Assembly: GCA_946800325.1 (NCBI GenBank)
Contig: OX326956.1
Location: 16,037,167 to 16,101,166, forward strand
Source: Luzula sylvatica
Taxonomy: Eukaryota; Streptophyta; Magnoliopsida; Poales; Juncaceae
Reading direction: 5' to 3'
DNA length: 64,000 nt
Below are positions 10,060 to 22,521 of the stretch, one piece after another. The number at the start of each line of letters is the position of its first letter. The stretch's first letter is position 1. Both the position numbers and the translations under genes were made by a program. The notes under the pieces are model-generated. The model worked only from the letters and a program-made list of their open reading frames with translations. It had not been told where the DNA came from and ran no database searches.

Positions 10060-10240
10060 AGGAATTTTTCAAAAAACCACCTATTTTTTGGATATTTTAA
10101 AAAATTACATATTTTTTTGGAAACTCCAAAAAAAATTCTCTACCAAATTTTTATTTTCAATTACCCCTATGAAGTTAAAATTAACCATGGATGATGTTAA
10201 ATTTTTGCAAGATGTTATTTTGTTTTGGTTATTTATGTGC
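10060..10240 (+). mobile_element. Solitary left arm of a long-TIR MITE
   Basis: The sequence from ggaatttttcaaaaaacc to ttaaccatggatgatgtt matches the left arm of the intact element at 62561. No right arm was found, so this is a remnant. Confidence 0.65.
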
Positions 10241-10478
10241 TTTATTCTTTTAATTATGGGACGTAGATAAATCGAAATACGCCACATTATTCTATCGATT
10301 TCTAGTTTATAATTTAGGCAATTTAGGCAATACTACACTTGCTTACGTGCTTATGTCGTTCATGCGGACAAAAGTAAGAGTAAGTCCTTATATACGTTAT
10401 TTTCCATTTTTTATTCAAGAAATTATAATCCGGAGTTGAAATGTTGATATTGTCATGTCAAAACCTTTATTTATTTAT

Positions 10479-11124
10479 GAGGGATTTACATATTTATCCT
10501 TTTCTAAACTTAAAATTACGTATTTATCCTTTTTAAAATTAAAATATCATATTTATCCTTTAAGAAATCTAATATATCATATTTACTCAAAAATTGAATA
10601 CCATCCAATTTTTTCGTTAAAAATAACGGTCAACTATTTTATCCTTCTAAAATCTAAATTATCATATGTACTTTTAAAAAAATAAAAATATCATATTTAC
10701 CCAAAGAATATAACAATTTAATCTCATAGATAATCAGTCTACCAATCTCAAATGACAAAAACAAAAATGTTAAAAATAAATCTTCATTGCAAAAAAATAA
10801 CTATAACTAAAAATATTATTAAATTTGTAAGACATGATTTCTTCTTGTCGAGTGAGTGGGGGTATGTATGTTATTTTTATTATTGAGAGGGTAAATATGA
10901 TAAATCTATTTTTAAAGGGGTAAATATAATATTTTGGATTTTTAGAAGGATAAAATAATATTATTACATGTTGACTGTTAAATTTAACAGAGAAATTGGA
11001 TGGTTTTTAATATTTGGACAAATATGTTATTTCAGATTTATGAAAAGATAAATATGATATTTTAATTTTAAAAAAGATATATATGTAATTTTAAATTTAA
11101 CAAAGGGTAAATATGTAAATCCCC
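10479..11124. mobile_element. MITE with 9-bp duplication (Mutator-like), 646 bp
   Basis: The ends gagggatttacatattta and taaatatgtaaatcccc are inverted repeats that continue for well over 100 bp, with repeated catatttaccc-type phrases. A perfect 9-bp duplication TTTATTTAT lies at 10470-10478 and 11125-11133. Nine-bp duplications are typical of the Mutator superfamily. It has no coding capacity. A shorter relative is at about 42305-42395. Confidence 0.85.
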
Positions 11125-11133
11125 TTTATTTAT

Positions 11134-12405
11134 TTAGAGTTCCATATGAATGTATTTCTGTAGTTATTTTTAAGACATTTGGTTTTGAATTTCAAATTAA
11201 TACAATTTAGCTTGTTGAATTAATCTCTCAGCTGAATTTATGACGATACAATATGTTACATGATATGTGAAGAAAATATGTCTAAGAAAGTGCATAGTTA
11301 ATAATTTGTAATATATTTTAATAATTTGTTTTTGTAAAAAAAATTAGAAAAAAATTAGAGAAGTGATCACATTCACCATGGATGCATGCAATCATGCATG
11401 TATAGAAAGTTATTAGTGAATCCACGTCTGTAAAAGAACTCAAAATTGACTGGTTGGTTGATTCATAGATCTTTAAACGGATTGATGAGGTGAAAATATA
11501 TAATTCAAATGTTAGTAATATCAATAACTTAATAGAAGAATTAATAAATACTTTACATTACTATAATATATATATATATACTTCTAATATTTTTTAGATG
11601 TTAACTTTACAATCTATCCTGTTGCGAAACACCTCATCATTTAACAAAATGTATCGTAAAAAAAAAAATACAATTGCGAAGAAAGTTATGAGCATACAAA
11701 ATTACAAATTATGCAATTTGTTCTAAAGATCGAAATAAGACAAACATTTCGACTAACTCTTTCGTATTAAACTATAAACTTTGTAGCTCGAGAAGCTCGA
11801 GCCACCGATTTCGAATCTGTATTCTTCTCTCTTCGCAATAGGTATTTCAGAAATTTTATCCAACAAAGAAGTTGGAGCAGGGTCATTTCTTCTCGAAATT
11901 GTCAAGGAACAAGTAGCCCATGCTTTGGGGTCTATAGCCGAGGTATTTTTGTAATTTTATCGAAGACTTTGTGCATACTGCGAAATCCAATTGCAGATAG
12001 TTGCGGGTTGACAATTATTCTAGGACATTCCGTTGTCAAAAATGACTTCTAATCTCCGACAATCTTCGGCTAATTGATGTTTTTTTAAAATAAAATTAGT
12101 TACTGGTAAATAAATAAAAAGATTGTAAGAACATACACAAAATGGAATATACCCAAATTAACTATCGAAGGGATTTCCGTGCATTCGAGTTCCTCCCCGG
12201 AAACTGCTTCGACGGAGTTGAGTTCGGGTTTGAAGATACTCAAGCGTAATTATTTTGCAATTCATCCCATTTTATTTATGGGTAATTTCTTTGGAGGGTT
12301 AATTCTAAGGCCATGCAATTGATGCAATCCAAAAATGTATGCCTTTAGCTCATTCATTTTACCTTTATTTGGTGCTCTTCTTTACTAATTTTTTTTGTTA
12401 TTTCG
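11134..12405. other. Intergenic with two short exon-like relics
   Basis: Around 11848-11957 the plus strand reads as a plausible exon (...NKEVGAGSFLLEIVKEQ...) followed by gtattttt. Around 12150-12246 another stretch reads RRDFRAFEFLPGNC... up to a stop. Neither could be assigned to a family. They may be pieces of a lost gene. Confidence 0.3.
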
Positions 12406-12414
12406 ATAGAAAAA

Positions 12415-12744
12415 GAAAAAAAAACTCACTTTTGCCCCCTAAATTGTACAAGAAAGTGCAAGTTGCCTCCCAAACTTTAATTTTTTTAATTTTACCTCCT
12501 GAATTCTTGATTTGGGCTCGTATGTAATTTTGTATAATTTTATAATTTAAATTTTGCCACATCATCAATACAATCATCTAAAAATTGTCACGTCATCACT
12601 TAACTGCTGACTGGGCAGTTAACTGATGGAAAGGACAAAAATGAGCAAAATCGAGAATTCAGGAGGTAAAATGAACAAAATTAAAGTTTGGGGGACAAGT
12701 TGCACTTTTTTGTACAATTCAGGAGACAAAAGTGAGTTTTTTTC
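12415..12744. mobile_element. MITE with 9-bp duplication (Mutator-like), 330 bp
   Basis: Long terminal inverted repeats (gaaaaaaaaactcacttttg, and its complement at the right) extend through cccaaactttaat and acctcctgaattct. The perfect duplication ATAGAAAAA is at 12406-12414 and 12745-12753. It can fold into a long hairpin and codes for nothing. Confidence 0.9.
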
Positions 12745-12753
12745 ATAGAAAAA

Positions 12754-13530
12754 AGCCTCCAAATATCACATATTGATATACCCCTTCTCTTAATTTTTGT
12801 AACAAATAGATGAACTCCTATATTTTGTACGGCTATCCTGATATTTTATATTTTGTAGAGGTATATGTGATATTTTGAGATTACATATCAAACTGCACAA
12901 AAAAAATTTATCCATATCTTGAGATTTCTAAAGTAGGGGAATTGCATATAATATCAGAAACTATATTTTGTACGGATATCCTGATATTTTATATTTTGCA
13001 CGAGTGCAATTAACACCTCATAATTTAATAGTTTTCTTCTCCTCGCAATTGCCGTTATTACCAACTGCAAAATAAAATAAATATGAAACTTTGTGCGGCA
13101 ATATACTATGTATCATATGAAGAAAATATTTAAGAGAGAATTTCACGGGTACACCTGTAAAATTATCAGAATTTGATAATATCACGTATACCCCCCACAA
13201 ATTGTGAAATATCATGGATAGGGTAATTTGACGAAAAGGACCGCATAAATAAATCGTATAAGTAGATCGTCATTATACATTTGACATTTAACGAGAATGA
13301 TCGCATAAGTAGATTTTGTTCCGATTGTGTTTGGATTCGACACCATCGGATTCTTCATTGTAAGAGCGGCAGTACCGCCATTCACCATGCCGAGTATGTC
13401 GAGGTTGTAGTTCTTTGGCGTCTTCACTGGCTTGGCAGATATATATTATTGCTATCGGGAATGTGACGAAGTAATTTCTCCGAACACTAGTCATCTATTC
13501 GGGTATAAAGTTTCAAATCTCATATTTATT
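12754..13530. other. Degraded repeat-like intergenic DNA
   Basis: The phrase tattttgtacgg(c/a)tatcctgatattttatatttt occurs twice (about 12818 and 12965). Bases 13140-13230 (gggtacacctgtaaaatta... ataccccccacaaattgtg) look like one arm of another MITE. No gene was recognised. Confidence 0.4.
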
Positions 13531-13775
13531 TTTATTTTTAGTACTAATTTTGAAAGTTTCATGAGAAACTGCCACGTTATCACTTTCCCTCTATGTTGAG
13601 TCTGAAGTCTGAACGCAGGGACTATAATTTTATGTTTGATATGACTTTTGAAAAAGTTTATTTTTAGTACTAATTTGAAAGTTTCATCAGAAACTGCAAC
13701 GTTACCACTTTCCCTCTATGTTGAGTCTGAACGGAGGGACTATAATTTTATGTTTGATGTGACTTTTGAAAAAGA
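13531..13775 (+). repeat. Tandem duplication, about 126-bp unit, two copies
   Basis: The segment from tttatttttagtactaat to gacttttgaaaaa occurs twice in a row, differing by substitutions and a small internal agtctga duplication in the first copy. Confidence 0.9.
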
Positions 13776-13999
13776 ATGTTTGGATGGACATACATTTTAG
13801 GTTTGGATTTGGTATTTTGGGTTTTGTTGGGTTTCATGCACATTAATTTGACTTTGAAGAAATCCAGTTAGACATAATTTTTCATATAATAGGAAAGAGA
13901 AAAAGTGGGTAGTGATAATTAAATTGATATTAATTAAATCATATTTCTATTAATTAATAAATGAGTTGGTAATTAAATTGATATTCAAATAATTGAATT
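13776..13999. other. Short AT-rich spacer
   Basis: Nothing recognised. Confidence 0.4.
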
Positions 14000-14265
14000 T
14001 TTATAATTGCTACGTATTCGAAATCGGATATCGAATATCGTATATGTATTCGGTATATGTATTCGTACCGGATATCAAATGTCGTATTTGTCTTAGAAAT
14101 CGGATATCGGAGACCAGATACAATATTCGTATCCAAAATTGAATATCGGATATCGGATATCGTATTCATATTCATATTCCAAATCAGACATTGAACACAG
14201 TATTAGTATTCCAAATCGAATCGGATACCGTATTCATATCCGAAATCAGATATCGGATCCTAAGT
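14000..14265. repeat. CGGATATC-type degenerate repeat
   Basis: Many diverged copies of tcggatatcg and cgtattcatatcc pack this stretch. It is probably the end of a MITE with subterminal repeats, as at 60496, but no full element was delimited. Confidence 0.55.
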
Positions 14266-14895
14266 TTACATGTTAATTGTAAAATTTAATAATAAATAAT
14301 TATTATTTTAATTAAAAAAAAAAAATAATAATAATAATAATAATTTGATACGATTAAGAAATAAATACAATAATTATAGAATTTCATAAGAAATAATACA
14401 ATTCTAAAATAAGCGCATGGTGTACACCGTTATAAAAGTCACCGGGCATCGATGCAACAAACAAACAAGAAGAAAAGAACCAATTAATGGAAACAAAAAA
14501 TGCTATTTATGCGCAACCAATGATTACGCCGAGAGCAACAAAAACATCCAACACAAGAACTTCGCCATAAAGCAAAACGCCTGCCAAAAAGTGTTGGTTC
14601 GAAAAATATAATATCTCTTTAGTTAAAAAAAAACACAACAACGCTTATATTTTTCTTGCCAAAAAAAAAAGTGTGTGCGGAAAAAAGAAGATCGAAGATA
14701 CAAGATTCTTGTCAAAAAAGTAGGTAGTTCTATGGAAATGAAAAATGTGATGTATATTTATGAACTAGGTTTTGTGCGGAAATTATCCACATCCATACAA
14801 AATTCCTGTCAAAAAACATTACAACCCAGCCAAAAATCTCATCAAAAACATTCAATACCAAAGAAAAAAGCAGAAAAAAATTGCACTTTCAACCA
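14266..14895. other. Probable Helitron body, no gene
   Basis: A-rich DNA leads to the Helitron end at 14930 and contains repeated ttgtcaaaaaa/cctgtcaaaaaa phrases. The left end is not defined. The open frames here have no domains. Confidence 0.35.
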
Positions 14896-14930
14896 ACATG
14901 CCCGCGCAATTGCACGGGTAGCACGCTAGT
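14896..14930 (+). mobile_element. Helitron 3' terminus (hairpin plus CTAG|T)
   Basis: The hairpin CCCGCGCAATTGCACGGG (14901-14918) is followed after 7 nt by CTAG (14926-14929) and T. The last 30 nt closely match the end at 46625-46655, so the two belong to one family. Confidence 0.75.
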
Positions 14931-16828
14931 TACTAATAAGTTCAAATCTTTGGCTTACTAACATGCAGATTTCATATCTTAGATTTCCCAAGTTTTCAAA
15001 TCTATATCTACAATTTGCACTCTCAGGCTCAGCTATAAGGTTATTATTTTCCAAGCTTCAGCCCAAACCTGACATTTCTTGTTTGGAGTTGCCGATACCG
15101 CACTCGAGATTTCAAAAATCAGGTTTTGATTTTCGATTTCACAACAACGAAAACAAACACTTTCCTCTTTCGGTCTAGAATGGGCAAATATGTTTAGACA
15201 CTTCAACTTGTAAATATTAGAGAATATTAGTAAAATTAGGTTTTTCTTTTTTTCTTTTTTTTCTTTCAAATTACCTATAAATTATACTTAAGAATTAAAA
15301 GTTGCCTTACAATTTAATGCATCCACAAATATTCAACTTTTCAAAAATGGCTGGATAATATAATCTTTAGTAGTTGAATATTTCATGGATGCCTCCACAA
15401 ATTCAAGATAAGGATTTTGTACCCTTAATTTCATTTTACACATAGTCGGCAATAAATTGTCTTTGATCATACATTCATCCAATTTCACACAAAAATTCAA
15501 AACTCATATTTATTGAAAAAGTAAACGCATATCTCCAAAAAAAACCTCTCTTTCGCCAGTTCTGTCTGCCCCCTGGGCCCCTGCAGATTGAGAACCACCA
15601 ATTCAGGGAGGCCCAAATTAGAAAGCCCAGCATTTTACATATTTTATGAGAAGAAGTAATATACTATTTTACTGCTGCTATATATTGTTTTAGGGAAATT
15701 TTACTCTTCCCCCCGAACCCACTCCCGCACCCACGATATGGGTTGGGGGGAAATTCCCATCCCCAAATTGCACCCAAAAAATTCAATTGATGGTTAATTC
15801 AAATTTTAATTAACGACTAATTCAAAGCTAATTAACGGTTAATTCAATTGTACTATTTATTAACAAAAATTAAAAATTTTAATTGATGGTTAATACAATC
15901 TTGGATACACAAATTGGGGAGGCGAATCAAAACCCCCCAGATCGTGGATGCGGAAGTGGATCTGGGGGGTTCCATATATGCTCCCATTGTTTTATATACA
16001 ACACGTACTAATTTTTTTGTATATATTAAAGATGTACATTGTTTTATCATGCAAATTCTGTTATGCTAGAAGGCATTCTGGCCTCCTGGTGTGGCCACGT
16101 TACCAGGTGGTTCGGGAAATGTTACGGATCCCCCTGATTTTATCCCCGAATTAGCTTTGCATATTGATTAACACAGTTGATAAACATGATAGTTAATAAG
16201 ATACACATAATTAATTATATCTATAATACACGGAATTAATAATTAATTAATTATAACAAAATTATTTTTATTCTCTAAAAATATCAAAGAAAATAAAAAA
16301 AAAAATTAGAAAACTTACCGGCACGCCTACATCCGCAGCAACGTGCGAAGATCAACCTAGCCTTATATATTATCTTGCATATGATTCGGGCCTCCTGCGG
16401 AGGCCACATCACCAGTTATTACGAGAATTGTAAGTGTCCCACCACATATAATCTATATATTTATTATTTATTATAAAAAATATTATTTGTCCCCAAATTC
16501 ACCAACAATATACTCTATATCCTAATTAACACACTTAATAAACATAATCAACATAATTAATAATCAATTAATATTAATTAAGAATTATTAATTCGGATGA
16601 ATACTAATTGTGTATTAATTAATTTTTAACTCTCGTAGATTATACATTATCTAAAATACCACCAATTTTAAGAAAATGAAGATATTGAGTACGTAAATAA
16701 ATGTATAATTAATCTCAAAAAGGAATGACAAGAAAATCAAATAGAAAATAAGTTCAAAAAAACTGACATCACGCTTACACGCGTGGGGATCAACTTAGTA
16801 TATTGTTTTATAGTATCTACCTATTGAT
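14931..16828. other. Repeat-rich intergenic DNA
   Basis: The phrase gggaaattttactcttcccccc begins a repeat at 15693 that recurs at 18055. Bases 16070-16110 and 16390-16420 are diverged copies of one unit (ggcctcctg.g..ggccac.t.accag), and each runs to a gatcaac(c/t)tag end at about 16360 and 16797. This suggests two tandem copies of a non-autonomous element. No gene was recognised. Confidence 0.4.
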
Positions 16829-17497
16829 AAGGGCTGCAAACGAGCCGAGCTCGAGCGAGGTGTGTCAAGCTCAAGCTCGGCTCGGAACTTATTCGAGCTG
16901 GCTCGCCTCTTTTAGAATTATGGTTCGATCTAGAAAATCAAGCTCAAGCTCGGCTCGTTCTAATTCGAGCTAGCTCGGCTCGGCTCAACAATAGCTCAAT
17001 TAAAAAAACAACTTGAATTTTAATTAAAAAAATCCTAATAATTGCGAATAAACAAAAAATATTTTAAATACCAAACTATCTTAAAACGTAACAATAATAA
17101 ATCAAACATACAACACAAAACATAAAAAATAAGATTTGGACTTGGTATTATTAATTTGTCTCCCTTAGTTAATATTTTTTTAGGACCTAAGTTGTAACCT
17201 GACTTGGAATTATTATGAAGAAAAAGTTTTCTTTATAAAATTTTCTAATTATAATAATATATATAATATGAATTAATTATGATAAAGTATTTAATTTTTT
17301 AAATCGAGCTCAAATTCTTTTCGAGCTTAATACGAGCGAGCTGAGTCTGGCTCAAGCTCGGCTCAATAGCGTTCGAGCTAGCTCGGCTCGGCTCATTTAA
17401 TTTCGAGTTAATATCGAGCGAGCTATTATCGAATTATTATCGAGTCGAGCTCGAGCGAGCCACGAGCCACGAGCCACGAGCTAAAGTTGCAGCCCTA
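16829..17497. mobile_element. hAT-like MITE with subterminal GAGCTCGAGC repeats, 669 bp
   Basis: The ends aagggctgcaaac and gttgcagcccta are inverted repeats. The perfect 8-bp duplication CTATTGAT at 16821-16828 and 17498-17505 is the hAT hallmark. Both ends carry many copies of gagc(c/t)cgagc and gctcggctcg. The middle is AT-rich and codes for nothing. Confidence 0.9.
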
Positions 17498-17505
17498 CTA
17501 TTGAT

Positions 17506-18240
17506 ACTGCTATTATTATTGTTATATATTGTCATACAATGCCTATACATATGATCTAATTTTGGCAAACACGTGCAATTCAAATCCAGTATTTGTATAT
17601 TATCATAACCATATGTATATTATATTTAGTAAATGTGCTACTAATAAATTTAGGGAGGGGGGCTGCCCCGGCCAGTCCATTAATAAATACGTCACTAGTT
17701 ATTATCATTGATTTATTACTGTTTTATGTCATTTTGATGTGCTACTGTTTTATTATTGATTTTTTTTTTTTTTTTTGATAAAGTGGTTCCGACTTCCGTC
17801 TGGCCCGGCGGACATCAACTGAATTATATTAATAACCAAAAAACAATCAAATTATCATCAAAACATTTGATGAAGTTATTTATAACAATTATAAACAAAT
17901 TACAAAAAAATACTTGTCATTAATAATTGGTCATTTAGTTGAGTAACCAATTGTATAACAGGACTACTCTGTAATTAGTTTTCAGATATTTAGTTAGCCC
18001 CATTGGCCACTTGCACTGATGTTGATGATTATTTTATGTTATCTTTTTTCCAAAGGGAAATTTTACTCTTCCCCCCAATTTGCCCTACACATTGACGATA
18101 TAGAGGATATTTAACAATTAATTTTTCTCTTAATTAACACAAATATACTCTATTAACAGTTAATAAATATTAATTATTAATTATTAATCCATACGTACCT
18201 TAATTTTATAATAATTAATTATGAATGGAGTGTTTTTTTG
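17506..18240. other. Intergenic
   Basis: Bases 18055-18090 repeat the start of the element seen at 15693. A CCCC/GGGG palindrome followed much later by CTAGT at 17655-17700 was considered as a Helitron end and rejected. No gene was recognised. Confidence 0.4.
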
Positions 18241-18650
18241 TTAATTAGAAAAGTAATTAACCATTAATCCTCCAAATCGAGAATGTGTGGGAAAATTGGG
18301 AGACATAGTAAATGGGTTCTTTTCCAAATTACAAAGTCTATACATGCTAATTGGACATGGATTTTGAATGTCGTTGGTAGGCAATTTCACGTGTAACTCT
18401 TTTGGTGGGCAATGATACAACAGCAAAATTTCATTCGTAAATATGCAATTCTTCAAACAAGTGAGAAACGAATTCTCATAGAAGACATATTGAATAAAAC
18501 ACATCCTCTTTTAATGAGATGATATATAGTGAGCAGTATATCTCTAATTATTTTCATAGAAATAATTTGATCTTGAATGGCACTTTTAATTTCCAAACAA
18601 ATATGCTCATAACATGCTTTAATTTTAGAATGCATGCATATTGACATGGT
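18241..18650 (-). pseudogene. Possible LINE ORF2 C-terminal relic
   Basis: The minus-strand translation contains LIKRGCVL in a block also present at 36785-36910, where a LINE zinc-finger region follows. Nucleotide similarity between the two loci covers about 120 bp. No intact motif is left, so the call is tentative. Confidence 0.4.
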
Positions 18651-18853
18651 TAAGACTTGAATAATAACAATAATATTTCTTATGCATGGGTACTATATTG
18701 GCATGGAAGTAATTAAAGTATAGTCAACATGTAAAGACGTGTTAGAGCCGGCAAATTTTGTGGTGTTAACTCTCCCAGATATACCAAACTTAATTGGTTC
18801 TCATATTGCCCAATAAGGCCAGACTTAATTAGATCCGATCCATTATTTTTCTC

Positions 18854-18864
18854 TCTATATAAAT
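18854..18864 (+). promoter_or_regulatory. TATA box of the hybrid proline-rich gene
   Basis: The motif ctatataaata lies 58 bp before the ATG, in a pyrimidine-rich setting typical of plant core promoters. Confidence 0.75.
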
Positions 18865-18921
18865 ACTACTCATCCCTCTATATATTTCTCACATCTAAAT
18901 CGAAGCAAAACCCTAGTAATC

Positions 18922-19467
18922 ATGGCTTCAAAAACCACAGCATTTGCATTTCCTCTCTTCCTAACTCTCATCCTTGTTTTCTTCACCGTCGCAAGTGCTT
19001 GCGGTGGCGGTACATGCTGGACTCCCACACCACCTCCTCACGTACCAACACCAAGTGTACCTGCCCCATGGGTACCAACACCAAGTGTACCATCGCCAAC
19101 TGTACCTGCACCATGGGTACCAACACCAAGTGTACCATCGCCAACCGTACCTGCCCCATGGGTACCAACACCACCGGTACCGGTACCAGCAGCTCCCGGC
19201 ACGAATGGAAAGTGCCCCATAGACACATTGAAGCTAGGTGTTTGCGCAAATGTTCTCAGTGGGTTGCTCAATATCGGGCTAGGTAGCCCGCCAAAGCAGC
19301 CGTGCTGTAGCCTAATCCAAGGTCTGACAGATCTCGAGGCGGCAGTGTGCTTGTGTACCGCGCTTAAAGCAAACGTACTTGGAATCAATCTGAACGTACC
19401 GATTGATCTGAGTTTATTAATCAACTATTGTGGAAAGAGTGTACCATCTGGTTTCCAGTGTGCTTGA
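18922..19467 (+). CDS. Hybrid proline-rich protein (HyPRP, 14 kDa proline-rich/DC2.15-like)
   Basis: This single-exon gene encodes 181 residues. Residues 1-26 form a signal peptide (hydrophobic [12 protein letters not shown], then ASA|C). Residues 27-92 are a Pro-rich region with repeated VPTPSVP and VPAPWVPTP units. Residues about 97-181 form the eight-cysteine domain (pfam Hydrophob_seed/LTP-like), and all eight cysteines are present: KCPID, LGVC, PCC, CLC, NYC and FQC. Such proteins are secreted to the plant cell wall or membrane interface and are linked to wall structure and stress or defence responses; this copy's own role is unknown. A TATA box lies at 18854 and the ATG sits in aatcATGGCT. 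The double-domain copy at 1704-2408 is a close paralogue, so the locus was a tandem family later split by transposons. Confidence 0.95.
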   Translation: MASKTTAFAFPLFLTLILVFFTVASACGGGTCWTPTPPPHVPTPSVPAPWVPTPSVPSPTVPAPWVPTPSVPSPTVPAPWVPTPPVPVPAAPGTNGKCPIDTLKLGVCANVLSGLLNIGLGSPPKQPCCSLIQGLTDLEAAVCLCTALKANVLGINLNVPIDLSLLINYCGKSVPSGFQCA

Positions 19468-20123
19468 TTAATTATCATTATAGTATTAATTATGTATGTA
19501 TTTTGTAAGGAGTGAAGACATGTATTGTGTTATGTTATTATGTTAGTAATGTATGTGGAGTGATGGTTCTCGTTTGATATAAATAAATTATAAAGTTCTA
19601 GTTAAAGATATGTGTGATTTTAATTATTTTCTTGTCTGGATCTTTTCCTACTTTTTTTTTTTTTTTTTTTGAATTTTTTAGCTCTTCTATAGTTTTTCTT
19701 CATATTTGTTTAGTATTCTGTAGAATTATCATGTGTTTTTTTCATATATATTTTTTCGAATTTTGTTATGTTCGTTCTTTTGATTTTTTTTCATTATTCG
19801 TTTCGTTTATGCTTATTGCATTTAATGGTATTATTGGTATATAATTATTATTTTCAATAGTATTATAACATTTTCTTTTCTTTTTTGCCCTTCAGGATTC
19901 AGGTTTACTTTTTATTTTCCAAAAAGAAAAGAAGAAAAAACAATTTTTCAAACAAAAGATAATACGCGCTGCAATACATACAGTATAAAAATATCCCACA
20001 AAAAAATAATATATGAAACATAATAAATAACGATAACAATCGTCCTCATTGAACATAAGGCATGATTGGATTGTAAAAGTTCGCATATATACCCGAACAA
20101 TTTAATAAATAGCGAACCATTTT
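19468..20123. other. Convergent 3' flanks of HyPRP and ADF
   Basis: AT- and T-rich DNA holds the probable 3' UTRs of both genes. T-homopolymer runs (about 19652) are present. No other gene was seen. Confidence 0.5.
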
Positions 20124-20900
20124 TCAGTAGGCTCGGCTTTTGACGATGTCGAGACTCATCTCGCTAGGATCAGTTGCTTGCAACTCGATTTGAACACCGT
20201 TAAGTTCCCTCCTGAATCTATCTTTCGAACTTGCGTACAACATCTTGCTCCTAATCCTCGCTGAATCGGGAGACCTGCAAATTATTTATATATTTATTAA
20301 TCTAACAAAGTATTTTGACATTTTTATGAAATTCGTCCAACAAATAACGCACCAAGCGAAGAAGAAGATCTTGCTCTTGTGGCAATTTTCGTTCGTGACG
20401 AAATCGAAATCGTACACGGCATAGCGACACTCGTTTTCTGGGAGACTGGCCGAAAAATCATCGTAGCTCTCCTCGGGAAGGCCGAGCTTATCGACGGTCA
20501 CTTGTTGCAGCCTCTCCTCGATCTTGTAAGTGATAAAACGAAAATTCCTCTTCGATTTAAGTTCAATAAATTTCGCTTTGCAATCGTCGTGCACGGCCAT
20601 TCCTGAAGCGGCGTTTGCCTTTATCATGAAAATTTAATGGTCATATAATTGAAATTAAAAAGAAATTTTGTAGGAAACAAACAAAAATTTAGAATCAATT
20701 AAAAGAGAATAACATGTTTTAGTCTAATTAGGATGAACCAATGAATTGGCTGATTCTTAAATGAGCCAATTAAATTTAGAAAATAATAGATGAATGTGCC
20801 TCTTTATCATCTAAATTACGCACAACTAAATTTCCAAGTAATTTGGAACAAAATCCAGATGAAAAGTAGTTTTAAAATAAAAAAGAAAGAAAAATACCAT
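20124..20900 (-). CDS. ADF: Actin-depolymerizing factor (ADF/cofilin)
   Basis: The protein binds G- and F-actin, severs filaments and speeds turnover in the cytoplasm. Three exons on the minus strand are 20900-20898 (the ATG only), 20618-20353 and 20274-20124, giving 139 residues, the usual plant length. An intron directly after the ATG is a known trait of plant ADF genes. Splice sites are ATG|GTATTT, AAAG|GCA, TTG|GTGCGT and GCAG|GTC. The translation opens [14 protein letters not shown], with the regulatory Ser6, and contains [20 protein letters not shown] and [16 protein letters not shown], the ADF-homology core and actin-binding helix. The tail ends in SRAY. No frame disruption is visible. 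It converges on the HyPRP gene. Confidence 0.95.
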
Positions 20901-21339
20901 GATTTTTTATGAAAGGGAGGACAAATTGAAGAGAAAATGGAGTTTGTGCAGGAATTGGATTGATAGCTGTTTTGGGTCTTTCTCACCCTGTTTCTCTATT
21001 TGTATGTTTGTGATCAAAATTGTGCGTCTATTTTACCAACTGCAATAACTGAATTTCCTTTAGAAACAGCTCAAATTTGAGGTTTTGCTCTAAATAGGAA
21101 AACCGTTCAATCGCTACATAGTGCAATCTTTCAATTAATAACAAGCTAATGTATCATTTCTTCCTTCACAAATTTCAACTATACTATTACTGCATGCTCT
21201 CAAAGCATCTAATAAAAACCACCAAATCAATCAATAACAAATGTTGTTCTTTTATACAATATATGGTTTTTTCTTTAATTTACTGACTTCTTTTTATTGA
21301 ATAAATATTAGCCCTTTTTTCAATATGATTTGCCGTGGG
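20901..21339. other. Probable ADF promoter and 5' UTR
   Basis: AT-rich DNA upstream of the minus-strand ATG. No clear TATA box was chosen. Confidence 0.4.
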
Positions 21340-21790
21340 GCATGTGCCAAAATTTATTTTGCACAAATACATATACATATACGAGTATCATATGCGATAC
21401 GATACGGATATGATAATACGATAGTTTTCAAAAAAATTAGGATACGCTGTGATTTATATATTTTTTAGTTAATATTATTATAATAAAATAAATTATAATT
21501 AAATAAATAAATCAAGATGTTGTGTTTTTTATTCAATATCTTATGATAAAAATATGTGATACGTCAAAAAAATTGAATAGTAAAAACATTATGTATTTTT
21601 ATGTTGGGCCAAAATAATAAAAAAAGATTCACCGTATCCGAAACTCCGAATCGTATCCAGCTATAATGAAAACATATTCGTTAAAAATTTTAATATTATA
21701 AAAGTGACATGCCACTTGACGTATCAAATATGTATTGGTGTCGTATTCGTATCCGATACATATCAAATACGGATATTGTTAGTTATTTTT
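21340..21790 (-). mobile_element. Degenerate GATACG-type MITE
   Basis: Both ends contain clusters of (g)atacg(g) and cgtatccg around an AT-rich centre. It resembles 60496-61053 in layout but is strongly diverged, and its boundaries and duplication are unclear. Confidence 0.5.
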
Positions 21791-22521
21791 GAAATATCCG
21801 CGCAACATAGACTAAAACCCACATACAAGTGGGACCCACACAGACTGTCACAGAGTCAAAGATTGTGCATGGCATATTGTACTTGCACACATATATAGCA
21901 TTTGTATATCTTTTCACAGAGAAATAATTCAAAAATCCCGGATATGGGCTACCAAAACACCTTCGTGTTAATCCATAACGTTTACTCTTCATTTATTTTC
22001 GAATCATATTCACCACTAGATTTGGTCGTGAGAATTTCTGTCCATTTAGATATGTTTAATTTTTTAATATTTTTATTTTTGTGTCGTATTTTCACCGTTG
22101 GATTATGTTTTGTTTAGACTGCTGTTTCGTGTACTGGATTTATTATCTTATTTATATTTTAAAATTAAATTATGATTTTAATTAAAATTATCAGTATTTA
22201 CAAAAATACTATATTACATATGTTAAATCGTGATTGATAATGACGACTGATTAATATCGGTGATTAATTTATGATTAACCGGTAAATCCTTAATCGGCGA
22301 CTTTACCGACTTGATCCGGTTAACGTGTTTTACGATATTGATGTGGATGAAATTCAAATGTTGATACTCGATAGTGTCATATTTTTTTGCATATTGCCCG
22401 ATTTGTTTAGTTGGGTGCCTTTTATCTCATAATTTATTTACTGCCAATATTTGGGGGCATCTGTGTGACTTGAGGTGTTTTAGGGTACATGAATATTTCA
22501 AATACATATATCATACATCAT
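21791..22521. other. Intergenic
   Basis: No gene or intact element was recognised up to the LINE. Confidence 0.4.

Noticed and set aside
17650..17700. GC palindrome (ggggggctgcccc) followed by CTAGT as another Helitron end
   Set aside because: The CTAG lies about 30 nt after the palindrome, too far for the usual 10-12 nt, and the sequence does not match the other four ends.
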